The notes beneath the pieces were generated by a model, which saw nothing but the letters and a program-made list of their open reading frames with translations, did not search any database and was not told the DNA's origin. The position numbers were made by a program, and so were the translations under genes. Below, piece after piece: positions 9,196 through 18,614 of a DNA stretch of 64,000 bases. Positions within the stretch are counted from its first letter, which is position 1, and each line of letters starts with the position of its first letter. The DNA is from Deltaproteobacteria bacterium (lineage in GTDB: Bacteria > Myxococcota_C > UBA6777), in NCBI GenBank assembly GCA_002731275.1, contig PCBK01000045.1, positions 38,654 to 102,653 of the forward strand. The letters run 5' to 3'.

Positions 9196-9539
9196 GTGTG
9201 AGCCTTTCGTTTTTGCTTGAGGTTGGAGTGGTCCGTTTTCGATCCATAGAGCATGAAGTAGTACTCCAACTTTCCAATAAGAAGGGCCATCAAATGGATT
9301 GGATGAGCCCCTTTGATCCTTTGCCTGTTGAAGGCATCGCTCTTATGCAAACGGTGGGAATTCTGTTTTGATCCATTCCAATCTTCCACGAATGCACGAA
9401 GAGATACAACCCTAGCTTGGGTCCTTTGCCAAAAAATGCAATCCTTCCCTAGTCAAACGTATTGAAATAATTGTTGTTTTTTTGGTGTGTTCGTTTGTGA
9501 AAAAAGAAGGGGGCGTGGGAAAAGAAGAGAGTGTGTGGG
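9196..9539. other. Gap between lpd and the S41 protease gene
   Basis: No convincing gene, hairpin or strong promoter was found here. On the minus strand TTGGCA and TTGTAT lie 17 bases apart in the middle of the gap, which is only a weak promoter match for the protease gene. Confidence 0.4.
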
Positions 9540-10982
9540 TTATTTTTTGAAGTGCGCGCAGGTGCCAAGCGCAAGCTCTGCGGCTTCGAGCAGGGCTTCG
9601 CTAAGGGTGGGGTGGGGGTGGATCGTGTTGGCGATATCATCGAGGAAGGCGTCAAGCTCAATGGCCAGCGCACCTTCTGCGATAAGCTCGGCGACATGAG
9701 GTCCTGCGAGGTGAACGCCGAGCAGACGCTGTGTCTCTTTGTCGGCGACAAACTTCGCAAATCCATCGGGACCACCGAGTGTGAGCGCACGACCGGAGGC
9801 TTTCAGTGGGAAGTTGCCGGTGATGACTTCGTACCCGGCCTCTTTGGCTTCAGCCTCTGTGAGTCCAACTGTTGCGACCTCTGGATCTGTGAACATCACA
9901 GCGGGGACGACGCGGACGTCGTAAGCTGCGGGATGTCCTGCGATCACTTCGGCGGCGACTTTGGCTTCGCGATACGCTTTGTGTGCGAGCATAGGCTGAC
10001 CTGTGATGTCACCGATCGCGAAGATGTTGGGGACCTTTGTGCGGCGATACTCATCGACGGGGATACAATTGTGCTCGTCGAGTGAGATGCCGATGTTTTC
10101 GAGGCCAATGCCACTGGTGTTGGGGCGACGGCCGATGACCACGAGCACCTTGTCCGCGAGAAGTTCGGATTCTTTTCCTTCTTCATCGACGATCTTGACG
10201 ATGCCAGGGGTTCCACCCTCGCCAGGTTTGGCGCTGACCGCTTTGTGTTTGAGCCACAGGTCGATGCCGAGCGCCTTGGCGCGACGACGGACGAGTCTGT
10301 GGATCTCTGGTTCGAGACGACCGCCGAGTAGGTCATCTTGAAGCTCGACGATCGAGACCTCGGAGCCGAGCTTGCGGTACGCTGTACCAAGCTCCAGCCC
10401 GATATATCCACCACCGATGACGACGAGTCGTTGGGGCAGCGTGTCTTGTTCGAGAGCTTCACGCGAGCCGATGACCCAGTCTCCATCGAAGGGGACAGGA
10501 GGCAGCTCGATCGCGCTTGTACCTGTGGCGATCACTGCGTGGTCAAATTGGATGTTGATGGTGCGATCGTCTTCGTCGTTGGCCAGCTCTACGTTGTGGT
10601 TGTCCGTGAAGGTCGCGGTCCCCTGCATAATTCGCACACCGTGTGCTTTTTCGAGCTGTTTGACACCGCCAGTGAGTCGTGTGACGACTTTGGATTTCCA
10701 GGCTTGCAGCTGCTTCATGTCGATGGTGGGTTCGTCGTTGAAGACGAGTCCCATCTCCGAAGCGTGTTTGGTTTGTTCGAGCAGCTCTGCGGCGTGAATA
10801 ATCGCTTTACTTGGGATGCAGCCTTCGTTGAGGCAGACACCACCGAGGGAAGCTCTTTTGTCGACGAGAATGACGTCTTTGCCGAGCTGGGCGAGTCGGA
10901 TGGCGCAGAGATAGCCACCCGGTCCTGCGCCGATCACGAGGACTTCACAACCTTCTGATGCGTTGAGATTACCGACTACCAT
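9540..10982 (-). CDS. lpd: Dihydrolipoyl dehydrogenase (E3)
   Basis: E3 re-oxidises the dihydrolipoyl arm of the E2 core and passes electrons to NAD through FAD. The FAD fold motif VLVIGAGPGGYLCAI is at the N-terminus, the redox-active disulfide is in GGVCLNEGCIPSKA, the NAD fold is near residue 180 (VVIGGGYIGLELG), and the C-terminal interface has the active-site His in HPHPTLSEA. The frame extends to ATG 11009, but ATG 10982 has AAAGGA six bases upstream and gives 480 residues. It is the last gene of the dehydrogenase operon, 50 bases after E2. Confidence 0.96.
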   Translation of the reverse strand: MVVGNLNASEGCEVLVIGAGPGGYLCAIRLAQLGKDVILVDKRASLGGVCLNEGCIPSKAIIHAAELLEQTKHASEMGLVFNDEPTIDMKQLQAWKSKVVTRLTGGVKQLEKAHGVRIMQGTATFTDNHNVELANDEDDRTINIQFDHAVIATGTSAIELPPVPFDGDWVIGSREALEQDTLPQRLVVIGGGYIGLELGTAYRKLGSEVSIVELQDDLLGGRLEPEIHRLVRRRAKALGIDLWLKHKAVSAKPGEGGTPGIVKIVDEEGKESELLADKVLVVIGRRPNTSGIGLENIGISLDEHNCIPVDEYRRTKVPNIFAIGDITGQPMLAHKAYREAKVAAEVIAGHPAAYDVRVVPAVMFTDPEVATVGLTEAEAKEAGYEVITGNFPLKASGRALTLGGPDGFAKFVADKETQRLLGVHLAGPHVAELIAEGALAIELDAFLDDIANTIHPHPTLSEALLEAAELALGTCAHFKK

Positions 10983-11034
10983 GGGTTTTCCTTTATATCG
11001 TGAGCCCATCGGAGCGGAAGTTCATGAGACTTCC

Positions 11035-12345
11035 TTAGATCCGAGTGAACAAGTATGTGGGATTGGAGACCAGCTCGACGAGCGTTCGCATAAAGCGCGC
11101 AGCGTCTGCGCCGTCGATAATCTGGTGGTCGAAGGAGATGCTGATGTACATCTTCTTGCGAATACACAGCTCACCGTTGTGGACAGCGGGGCGGTCTTCT
11201 ATCGTGTGCAGTGCGACGATCGCGGACTCTGGGTAATTGATCACAGGCGTCGCGTGAATACCACCGATCGAGCCGATGTTGGTGATGGTGAACGAGCCAC
11301 CTTTCATCTCATCGATCTGAAGGGAGCGATCGCGAGCACGAGTTGACAGGTCACGGATCTCTGCTGCGATGGTCGCGATGTCTTTTCGGTCAGCGTCTTT
11401 GACGACGGGGACAACGAGACCTTCTGGAGTGTCTACGGCGAGACCAATGTTGTAGTATTTTTTGTAGATCAGCTCACCTGTGGCCTGATCGAAGGAGCTG
11501 TTGAAGATGGGGAACTCTTTCAAGCAGCTGACGATGGCTTTGACGAAGTAAGCGAGAGGTGTGAGCTTGATGTCTTTCTCTTTGAGGACCGCTTTGGCCT
11601 CTTTGTAAGTCGCGAAAAGATCTGTGACATCGGCTTCATCGACGTGGGTTACGTGGACGAGGCGCTCTGTGGACAGGCGCATTTGTTCGGCGATCTTGCG
11701 TCGGAGGAAGCTGAGTTGGACGCGCTCAACGGGTCCTTCACCTGTTTGGATCGGTGTGGGAGCCGGTACAGAAGGCATCGGCGCGGCTTGTGCGACGGGA
11801 GCAGCCTGTGGTGCAGCAGCTTGTGCGACGGGGGCGCCGCCACGTGCAGCAGCTTCGACGTCCTCATCTGTGATACGTCCGCTGCGGCCTGTCCCTGCGA
11901 CTGTGGTAATGTCGACACCGAGTTGTCTCGCGAGTGCGCGTGTATGGGGCGTTGCACGGACATCCTGTGGGCGGACATTGCCTGCTGGGGCGACGGCTGG
12001 TGCGGTGGGGGTGTTGAGCTGGCCACCGAGGTGACTCGCGGGGGCTGCGGCAGGCGCTGCTGGGGCAGGTGCTTCTGCTGCTGCTGGGGCTTCCTCTGCG
12101 CCACCTTCGCGATCGAATGTGACGAGGGGGTTGCCGACGAAGATCAGCTCACCAGGTTCTCCGTGCAATTCGAGGATCTTACCTTCGACAGGAGAGGGGA
12201 TACCGACGACAGCTTTGTCTGTCTCGACGTTACAGATCGGTTGGTCTTCTTTGACTGTATCGCCTACACTGATGAACCATTCGACCAATTGGCCCTCGTG
12301 GATGCCTTCTCCGACATCGGGGAACTTAAAGACGTGTTTTGCCAT
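11035..12345 (-). CDS. Dihydrolipoamide acyltransferase (E2) of 2-oxoacid dehydrogenase
   Basis: E2 is the core of the complex and moves the acyl group from lipoyl-lysine to CoA. The order of domains is clear. There is one lipoyl domain (1-80) with the modified Lys in ETDKAVVGIPSP, and Ala/Pro-rich linkers. The peripheral-subunit-binding domain lies at about 128-165 (TPHTRALARQLGV...GRITDEDV). The catalytic domain runs from about 210 to the end with SFDHQIIDGADAARF, which contains the HxxxDG site. A single lipoyl domain and this linker style are seen in both pyruvate and branched-chain complexes, so the substrate is not settled. AGGAAAG precedes ATG. It follows an internal terminator-like hairpin in the operon. 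Confidence 0.95.
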   Translation of the reverse strand: MAKHVFKFPDVGEGIHEGQLVEWFISVGDTVKEDQPICNVETDKAVVGIPSPVEGKILELHGEPGELIFVGNPLVTFDREGGAEEAPAAAEAPAPAAPAAAPASHLGGQLNTPTAPAVAPAGNVRPQDVRATPHTRALARQLGVDITTVAGTGRSGRITDEDVEAAARGGAPVAQAAAPQAAPVAQAAPMPSVPAPTPIQTGEGPVERVQLSFLRRKIAEQMRLSTERLVHVTHVDEADVTDLFATYKEAKAVLKEKDIKLTPLAYFVKAIVSCLKEFPIFNSSFDQATGELIYKKYYNIGLAVDTPEGLVVPVVKDADRKDIATIAAEIRDLSTRARDRSLQIDEMKGGSFTITNIGSIGGIHATPVINYPESAIVALHTIEDRPAVHNGELCIRKKMYISISFDHQIIDGADAARFMRTLVELVSNPTYLFTRI

Positions 12346-12426
12346 GCTTTCCTACTCCAATCTATTGAACCTGTGATGCGCAAGTGGGGCACTCACCGGT
12401 GGTTCATGAGAGATGATATGTGTACC

Positions 12427-12458
12427 AAAAAAACGTGAAGGGCCTCTGTAGAGGCCCC
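12427..12458 (-). terminator. Terminator-like hairpin inside the 2-oxoacid dehydrogenase operon
   Basis: Read on the minus strand, GGGCCTC pairs with GAGGCCC around a four-base loop, followed five bases later by seven T. It lies in the 203-base gap between E1 beta and E2 and could reduce readthrough, so that E2-E3 would be made at a different level or from their own promoter. Confidence 0.65.
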
Positions 12459-12548
12459 AATCGTGATTGTGGACGCTTCGTCATTGTGAATGTCAGTGGT
12501 GAAAAGAAGGACGAAGTGTATGTGTGCAGCCGTGAATGTGGAGCGATC

Positions 12549-13553
12549 CTAGAATGCCAATGTGTCTCTTGCGGCTTTCAGGATACGCTGGCTGCTTGGG
12601 AGGTATGCCATCTCTGATTTGGCGAGAGGCATGGGCGTGTCATAGCCAGTGACGCGTGCAACAGGTGCGAGCAAGTGAAGCAGCGCTTTTTCGTTGATCA
12701 ACGCGCAGATCTCAGAGGAGATACTGCTAAAGCGGGGGGCTTCGTGGACGACCACACAGCGACCCGTCTTGGTGACGGACTCGACGACTGTGTCCTGATC
12801 GAGTGGCATGATGGTGCGCAAATCGATGACTTCAGCTTTGATGCCTTCTGACTTGAGGACCTCTGCGGCTTCGAGTGTGGGTCTCATCATCGCGCCGTAT
12901 GCGACAAAAGTGATGTCTTCACCTTCTTTGACGACCTTGGCTTTTCCGATGGGGACAGTGTACGCTTCTGTGGGGATCTCTTCGCGGAAAGCCCGGTAGA
13001 TACGCTTAGGTTCGAGGAATAACACTGGATCATCGTCGCGAATGGCGCTGATCAGGAGTCCTTTGGCGTCATAAGGTGTACTTGGGATGACGACCTTCAT
13101 ACCGGGTGTGTGGGCAAAGATCGACTCGTACGACTCGCTGTGGTGTTCAGGAGCGTGGATCCCACCACCGTATGGCATGCGGACCACCATGGACATCTTG
13201 TGACGCCCACGTGTACGCCAGCGATAACGGGAGGCGTGTGCCATCAATTGGTTTACACATACGTAGACAAAGCCCATAAATTGGATCTCTGCGACGGGGC
13301 GGAACCCACCGATCGCGAGACCTACGGAGAATCCAACAATTCCGGATTCTGCGATGGGAGTGTCCATGACGCGATCGGGACCGAAGGCATCAAACAGACC
13401 TTCTGTGGCGCGAAAGACACCTTCGTCTTTTCCGATATCTTCACCGAGGACGAGGACTTTTTCGTCTCTCTCCATCTCAACTTTCATCGCGTTTGCGACC
13501 GCCTGGACGATGGTCGCGCGCATTGTTTTTCCTTTTGCTGCTGCCTGGCTCAT
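12549..13553 (-). CDS. 2-oxoacid dehydrogenase E1 component, beta subunit
   Basis: Together with the alpha subunit this forms the thiamine-diphosphate-dependent E1 that decarboxylates pyruvate or branched-chain 2-oxoacids. The protein is 334 residues, the usual length, with the family blocks LGEDIGKDEGVFRATEGL, DTPIAESGIVGFSVGLA, GGIHAPEHHSES and IDLRTIMPLDQDTVVESV, and the C-terminal transketolase domain (RVTGYDTPMP). It overlaps the alpha gene by four bases (ATGA), so the two subunits are translationally coupled. Confidence 0.95.
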   Translation of the reverse strand: MSQAAAKGKTMRATIVQAVANAMKVEMERDEKVLVLGEDIGKDEGVFRATEGLFDAFGPDRVMDTPIAESGIVGFSVGLAIGGFRPVAEIQFMGFVYVCVNQLMAHASRYRWRTRGRHKMSMVVRMPYGGGIHAPEHHSESYESIFAHTPGMKVVIPSTPYDAKGLLISAIRDDDPVLFLEPKRIYRAFREEIPTEAYTVPIGKAKVVKEGEDITFVAYGAMMRPTLEAAEVLKSEGIKAEVIDLRTIMPLDQDTVVESVTKTGRCVVVHEAPRFSSISSEICALINEKALLHLLAPVARVTGYDTPMPLAKSEMAYLPSSQRILKAARDTLAF

Positions 13554-14626
13554 GAGAGGCTCTCCTTCATCTCTTCCATTTGTTCTACGAGGTGGGGTGG
13601 CATTTCACCGTAGAGATAGCGGAAAGTGTCTGTGGGATCTGGTTTTTCGAGTGCTTCACGAGCGGCGACTTGTTCGGCGACGCGCGCGGTGACTTCTTTC
13701 TCCATGCTTTCGAGGAGGGCGTCATCAAAGCAGCCTTGCTCGCGCAGGTAGAGTTCGAGGCGACGCATGGGGTCGCGCTTGGACCAGAGCTCCAGCTCTT
13801 CAGCGGGGCGGTACTTGCTCGCGTCATCAGCCGTCGTGTGGTCTTCCATACGATAGGTGAAGGCTTCGAGGATCGTCGCTTTTTTCTCTTTGCGCGCGCG
13901 CCCAAGCGACTCTTTTCCTGCCTGGTACATCGCCATCACATCGTTTCCATCGACTTGGAGGCCGTGGAGTCCGTAGCCGATGGACTTTTGCGCCAACGTC
14001 GGTGCAGCGGACTGACGATGACGGGGGACGCTGATCGCCCATTGGTTGTTTTGGATCAGGATGACAGTGGGGCAGTCAAAGACACCTGCAAAGTTACAGG
14101 CTTCGTGGAAGTCCCCTTCGGAGGTCCCACCATCTCCAACACAGACGACACAGGCGGCATCTTCGCCACGTAGGGAGAGGGCTTTACCCAGTCCCGCGCC
14201 GTGCAAGAGTTGTGAGCCTACAGGAACACAGATGGGAAGACAGTTGACGCCTTCGTCGTATTGAGAACCACGTTCGTCACCATTCCAGTATGTGATGATC
14301 TTGTGTCCGGGGACACCACGCAGCATCATCAGACCTTGGTCGCGGAAGGAGGGGACCAACCAGTCCTTCTCATTCATCGCGTAGCCGAGCCCAACTTGGG
14401 CGGCCTCTTGTCCGATCAAACTCGCATAGGTTCCCAGTTGTCCGGTTCTTTGAAGGGCAAGTGCTTTCTTGTCAAAGCGACGAAAGAACAACATCTCTTT
14501 GTACATTTCGACAAGGAGCTCATTCGTCAATCCTTCGGGAACTCCGATCTCTGGATCAACTTTTCCATTTTCATCGAGAATCTGCAGGTGCTCGATTTGT
14601 CCTTCGAAAACGACTTTCCGAGGCAT
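13550..14626 (-). CDS. 2-oxoacid dehydrogenase E1 component, alpha subunit
   Basis: This is the thiamine-diphosphate-binding half of E1. The cofactor motif starts at GDGGTSEGDFHEACNFA and ends about 30 residues later in IQNNQWAIS. The phosphorylation-loop region YRMEDHTTADDASKYR is conserved. The frame reaches 14683, but ATG 14626 has a perfect AAGGAGGA site and gives 358 residues starting MPRKVVFEGQIEHLQ, matching family length. It is the first gene of the operon E1 alpha, E1 beta, E2, E3. Pyruvate is the likelier substrate by context, but a branched-chain role is not excluded. Confidence 0.95.
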   Translation of the reverse strand: MPRKVVFEGQIEHLQILDENGKVDPEIGVPEGLTNELLVEMYKEMLFFRRFDKKALALQRTGQLGTYASLIGQEAAQVGLGYAMNEKDWLVPSFRDQGLMMLRGVPGHKIITYWNGDERGSQYDEGVNCLPICVPVGSQLLHGAGLGKALSLRGEDAACVVCVGDGGTSEGDFHEACNFAGVFDCPTVILIQNNQWAISVPRHRQSAAPTLAQKSIGYGLHGLQVDGNDVMAMYQAGKESLGRARKEKKATILEAFTYRMEDHTTADDASKYRPAEELELWSKRDPMRRLELYLREQGCFDDALLESMEKEVTARVAEQVAAREALEKPDPTDTFRYLYGEMPPHLVEQMEEMKESLS

Positions 14627-14833
14627 CGATTCCTCCTTATGTGAAAGGTGCGCGGGCACACATGTCGATGGACGCCTCTTCATAAGGAGTTATGAGAGGG
14701 CGATCCTTCACCTCTGCATCTGCGCATTGAATGATGCATGATTGGGTCGCAATGACTTGTCTGAGAACCCAAGAGGTAATGGTGCCAGGGCCAATCTATA
14801 TCGGTTGGTGGCAATGGTTTGCCAGTGAAAGCC

Positions 14834-14851
14834 AGTGTGTGATACCACACT
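14834..14851. promoter_or_regulatory. Operator candidate on the dehydrogenase operon promoter
   Basis: AGTGTG and CACACT form a perfect inverted repeat with a six-base spacer, covering the -10 box of the promoter candidate at 14839-14867. A regulator bound here would block transcription. I do not recognise the site as a known family motif. Confidence 0.5.
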
Positions 14852-14867
14852 TGAATGAAGGTGTAAA
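14839..14867 (-). promoter_or_regulatory. Promoter candidate for the 2-oxoacid dehydrogenase operon
   Basis: On the minus strand, -35 TTTACA (14862-14867) and -10 TATCAC (14839-14844) are 17 bases apart, about 210 bases upstream of the E1 alpha start. The rest of the gap 14640-14988 holds no gene that I can support. Confidence 0.45.
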
Positions 14868-14988
14868 GGGATGCCTTTGTGTACAGTGATAGACCTACGC
14901 GCACACTAAGGTAAACGCGAGGTTTGGTGTCTGCATGGGATGAGGGGAGTGGAGGGGAGTGTTGGAGAGCGGGCGACTCTATTGTGGA

Positions 14989-15558
14989 CTAGAGCGCTTC
15001 TTTGATGCGGCCATAGACCTCATCAAGTGTACCCATGCCGTTGATCTCTTTGAGATTACCTTTTTCAGTGTAGTACTCAACGAGAGGTTGTGTTTGCTTG
15101 CGGTAGACGCTCATACGATTGCGAATGGTCTCTTCGTTATCGTCTTTGCGGCCTTGTTCGACAGCGCGTTTGAGCAGTCGTGCGACGATCTCTTCTTCGT
15201 CAGCTTGCAACAACAACACACAATGCAGAGGGATGGAGAACTCATCGAGCAACGCCGCGAGCGCATCTGCTTGTGCGGTGGTGCGGGGGAATCCGTCAAA
15301 CAAGATGCGTGTTTTGCCTTGCTCCATCTCTTCGATTTTGGAGCGGACCATACCGATGATAACGTCGTCTGGGACGAGCTCACCAGCGTCCATCAGGCTC
15401 TGCGCTTGCTTGCCGAGATCGGTCTCGCGCTTGATGTGGTCGCGCAACATATCCCCTGTGGACAGGTGATGAAGTTCGCGATCTTTGCACAAGTTGTTGG
15501 CCTGGGTGCCTTTGCCGGCGCCCGGAGGTCCCATAAAGATGATTGCCTCATTGCTCAT
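14989..15558 (-). CDS. adk: Adenylate kinase, short form
   Basis: It interconverts ATP, ADP and AMP in the cytoplasm. The P-loop GPPGAGKGTQA is at the N-terminus, the NMP-binding segment (STGDMLRDHI) follows, and LFDGFPRTTAQADAL is the FPRT motif. The lid region RLLKRAVEQGRKDDNEETIRNRM is short and lacks the zinc-lid, so this is the 189-residue small type. The start at ATG 15558 (MSNEAIIFMGPP) has GAGG upstream; the frame extends to 15597 without a better site. It is the last gene of the ferredoxin oxidoreductase operon, 72 bases after the beta subunit. Confidence 0.96.
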   Translation of the reverse strand: MSNEAIIFMGPPGAGKGTQANNLCKDRELHHLSTGDMLRDHIKRETDLGKQAQSLMDAGELVPDDVIIGMVRSKIEEMEQGKTRILFDGFPRTTAQADALAALLDEFSIPLHCVLLLQADEEEIVARLLKRAVEQGRKDDNEETIRNRMSVYRKQTQPLVEYYTEKGNLKEINGMGTLDEVYGRIKEAL

Positions 15559-15630
15559 AATTGGCCTCATATCATTGTCGCTGTTGCGTCCACACATTCG
15601 GACGATACGGCGTGGGTGAAAGGTGAACAG

Positions 15631-16653
15631 TTATCGAAGGGATTTGTTGATCTCTTCGAGGGATGCTTTCGAAGGACGAAGTCGCTCTTGTGGAAGAGTC
15701 GCGAGCGGCTCATCGACGAGATTGAGTGTATCCTTGAAATTGGGTTGGTTTTCATTGACATAGATCAAACCAGTGACGAGCTGCTGGTTGGCGCTCGCTT
15801 CTTCGAGCATCTGCATCGCAGCGTACTTGTTGGTTGGATCGTATTCTTTGTCGACCTTTTTGAGTTGGATCATCGAGCCGTCGTGAAGTTTGACCTGCTT
15901 GACCTCACCTTCTTCGTAATCTTCGATGGTGATCTCTTCGTAGTGGGGGACAAAGGAGATCTCGTGCAGAGGCATCTCATTTTCTTTCCCCCAAGGATAA
16001 CTCTTGGTTGACCCGGGACTGTTGTTAAACGTGACACAGGGACTGATGATGTCGATGACTGCGGTTCCGTTGTGGTGGAGTGCGGCCTTCATCAGCTCTG
16101 TGACCTGCTTGGGGTCGCCGGCGAATGAACGTGCGACAAAACCGCAGTTACTGACGACGGCTTCGAGGCAGATGTCGATGGGCAGGTACTTGTTGACACC
16201 TGCGTACTTGAGCTCTTGCTCAATGTCCGAAGTTGCCGAGAACTGTCCCTTTGTCAGGCCGTAGACGCCGTTGTTTTCCACGATGTAGATCATGGGGACA
16301 TTGCGACGCAGTAAGTGTTTGAACTGTCCGAGGCCGATGGACGCGGTATCGCCATCGCCACTGACGCCGATCGAGGTCAGCGTGTGGTTGGAGACATACG
16401 CGCCTGTCGCGACGGAAGGCATACGTCCGTGGACCGCGTTGAATGAGTGGGAGCGACCCAAGAAGTACGCAGGACTTTTACTTGAACAGCCGATCCCGCT
16501 GAGTTTGATCGTTTCGTGGGGTTCGAGACCCATCTCAAACGCCACGTTGATGATACGGGAGCTGATCGAGTCGTGTCCGCAACCTTTACAGAGTGTCGAA
16601 GGTTTCCCTTTGTAATCGGATTTTTCGAGCCCAAGCTTGTTGGTTTTTGCCAT
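15631..16653 (-). CDS. korB: 2-oxoacid:ferredoxin oxidoreductase, beta subunit
   Basis: This subunit binds thiamine diphosphate and the 4Fe-4S cluster of the KorAB-type enzyme, which oxidises 2-oxoglutarate (or a related 2-oxoacid) to the CoA ester and reduces ferredoxin. Cluster cysteines are visible in LCKGCGHD, GIGCSS and SPCVTFNN. The thiamine motif is GDGDTASIGLGQFKH with the downstream VENNGVYGLTKGQFS. AAGGAGA lies just before ATG 16653. Length (340) fits the family. The substrate is assigned from general similarity to KorB, not from a diagnostic residue. Confidence 0.92.
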   Translation of the reverse strand: MAKTNKLGLEKSDYKGKPSTLCKGCGHDSISSRIINVAFEMGLEPHETIKLSGIGCSSKSPAYFLGRSHSFNAVHGRMPSVATGAYVSNHTLTSIGVSGDGDTASIGLGQFKHLLRRNVPMIYIVENNGVYGLTKGQFSATSDIEQELKYAGVNKYLPIDICLEAVVSNCGFVARSFAGDPKQVTELMKAALHHNGTAVIDIISPCVTFNNSPGSTKSYPWGKENEMPLHEISFVPHYEEITIEDYEEGEVKQVKLHDGSMIQLKKVDKEYDPTNKYAAMQMLEEASANQQLVTGLIYVNENQPNFKDTLNLVDEPLATLPQERLRPSKASLEEINKSLR

Positions 16654-16698
16654 GATGGTTCTCCTTATTTGTGAACTTCCTCAACCGAGAAGTGCGAT

Positions 16699-18522
16699 TT
16701 ATTTGCTTTCGTTGATTGCTTCCACGAGCCAGTCAGCGTCCAGTGGGAGGCCGTTGCATCGCGAAATCGAGACCATCTTGGTCGCAAACTCCGGAAGTTC
16801 CAATTGGAGGATCTGGTGAAGTTGTCCATCGAAGTTGTTTTCGACGACAAACACCTTGTCGTATGAGGAGACAAATGTGTGGACATCGTTGTTAATGGGC
16901 AGCGCTTTGATACGCATGTAGTCACAAGCGACACCTTGTCCTGCGAGTCTGTCGAGCGTCTCAACCATCGCAGGCTCGTTGGAGCCGAGGGAGATGATCC
17001 CGTAGGTCGCGCCTTCTTGTTTGGTGACTGTTGGTGCAGGCACGAGGTTACGTGCTGTGTTGAACTTGCGCTCGAGTCGCTGAAGGTTCGCCTGCCAATC
17101 CTCAGCACGCTCGCTGTATTCGGCTTTTTCGTTGTGGCCTGTGCCGCGCGTGAAGTAACCCGCGAGTTTGTGGGGCGTACCTGGAATCGAACGGTGTCCG
17201 ATACCGTCACCATCGACGTCTTTGTAGCGTCCCCAGTCAAACTTCCACTCGTTGAGTTGTTCGACGGAGACGACTTTACCACGGTCAATGGGAGCTTCTG
17301 GGTATTCATATGGATCGGAGATCCAGAGGTTCATCCCGAGGTCGAGGTCGCTGAGGACGAAGACGGGAGTCTGGAGACGCTCTGCGAGGTCGAGGGCGAT
17401 GTGTCCAAACTCAAAGCACTCTTTGGGGCTGGAGGGGAACAGGATGACGTGACGACAGTCCCCATGAGAGAGGAAGTACGTCGAGATGATATCACCTTGT
17501 GAGGTACGTGTGGGGAGTCCTGTACTGGGTCCCATACGTTGAATATCCCAGACGACAGCGGGGATCTCTGCTTGGTAGGCGAGCCCTGTGAACTCGGACA
17601 TCAAGGAGATACCAGGACCAGCGGTCGAGGTCATGGCGCGTGCACCAGACCAACCTGCGCCGATGACTGCACCGAGCGCCGCGAGTTCGTCTTCTGCCTG
17701 GAAGATCGCGTATGTAGCCTTCCCGGTTTCTTCGTCATTGCGGAGCTGTGGGAGGTATTCGTTGAGTCCATCTGCGAGGCTTGTGGCGGGCGTGATGGGG
17801 TACCACGCGACGACCTGGATACCACCGTAGATCGAACCGAGCGCGCCGGACATGTTTCCTTCTGCGAGGATCTTGCCTTCGTTGCCACCTTCGATGCGCT
17901 TCACCTTGAATGGATCGACCTTTGCGATGTTTTGTCGTGCCCACTCTGCGGAGAGGTTGACGACTTCCATGTTGAGGTCGACGGCTTTTTGTTTGCCTTT
18001 GAAGTGTGTATCGAGCGCCAGACGGATCTCGTCGAGTTCGATGTCGAGGAGCTGACAGAGCACACCAACATACACCATGTTGGCGATGTAGTTGCGGAGG
18101 CTTGTGGGGACCTGGACTTGCTTGACGATCTCTTTGACAGGCATCGCGTAGTACGTGACATCTTCGCGCTCTGCCGGCATACGCAGGCTGTCGTTGTAAA
18201 AGATCACGCCACCGGGTTCGACCAGCGTGACATCTTCGTGGACTGTCGCTTGGTTCATCGCGACGAGGATGTGTGTTTTGTCGCTGTATCCCGTGTAACC
18301 TTTGTCGTTGAGGCGTACACGATACCACGTGGGAAGCCCCTGGATGTTGGAAGGGAACAGGTTTTTGGGAGCGACAGAGATCCCCATGCGGAAGAACGTA
18401 CGGGCCAGCGCGATGTTAGAGGTCTGGCTACCTGTACCGTTCGCAGTCGCGACGTTGAGGACAAAGTCATTGACGATCTCTTGGGGGGATGTGGTGGAGG
18501 GAGCTCCAAGTTGCTCGCTCAT
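16699..18522 (-). CDS. korA: 2-oxoacid:ferredoxin oxidoreductase, fused gamma-alpha subunit
   Basis: This is the partner of the beta subunit in one operon, 607 residues. The first about 190 residues are the gamma domain (FVLNVATANGTGSQTSN...ALARTFFRMG), which binds CoA and contacts ferredoxin. The remainder is the alpha domain, starting at NMSGALGSIYGGIQVVAWYP and including ITPATSLADGLNEYL and MTSTAGPGISLMSEFTGLAYQ. The fusion gamma-alpha is typical of KorA. The start at ATG 18522 is preceded by GGAGAC. It lies 92 bases downstream of the NADP reductase gene. Confidence 0.93.
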   Translation of the reverse strand: MSEQLGAPSTTSPQEIVNDFVLNVATANGTGSQTSNIALARTFFRMGISVAPKNLFPSNIQGLPTWYRVRLNDKGYTGYSDKTHILVAMNQATVHEDVTLVEPGGVIFYNDSLRMPAEREDVTYYAMPVKEIVKQVQVPTSLRNYIANMVYVGVLCQLLDIELDEIRLALDTHFKGKQKAVDLNMEVVNLSAEWARQNIAKVDPFKVKRIEGGNEGKILAEGNMSGALGSIYGGIQVVAWYPITPATSLADGLNEYLPQLRNDEETGKATYAIFQAEDELAALGAVIGAGWSGARAMTSTAGPGISLMSEFTGLAYQAEIPAVVWDIQRMGPSTGLPTRTSQGDIISTYFLSHGDCRHVILFPSSPKECFEFGHIALDLAERLQTPVFVLSDLDLGMNLWISDPYEYPEAPIDRGKVVSVEQLNEWKFDWGRYKDVDGDGIGHRSIPGTPHKLAGYFTRGTGHNEKAEYSERAEDWQANLQRLERKFNTARNLVPAPTVTKQEGATYGIISLGSNEPAMVETLDRLAGQGVACDYMRIKALPINNDVHTFVSSYDKVFVVENNFDGQLHQILQLELPEFATKMVSISRCNGLPLDADWLVEAINESK

Positions 18523-18614
18523 ATTGTCTCCTACATTGATTCTATCTATGCGCTCTGCTCATGATCGAATCAGCGCGCCATCTATGAATGTCGTGGATGA
18601 ATCTCGTCATCAGA

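Noticed and set aside
14959..16011. 350-codon open frame on the plus strand
   Set aside because: It is antisense to adk and korB; no motif is seen.
17539..18564. 341-codon open frame on the plus strand
   Set aside because: It is antisense to korA with no motif or ribosome site.
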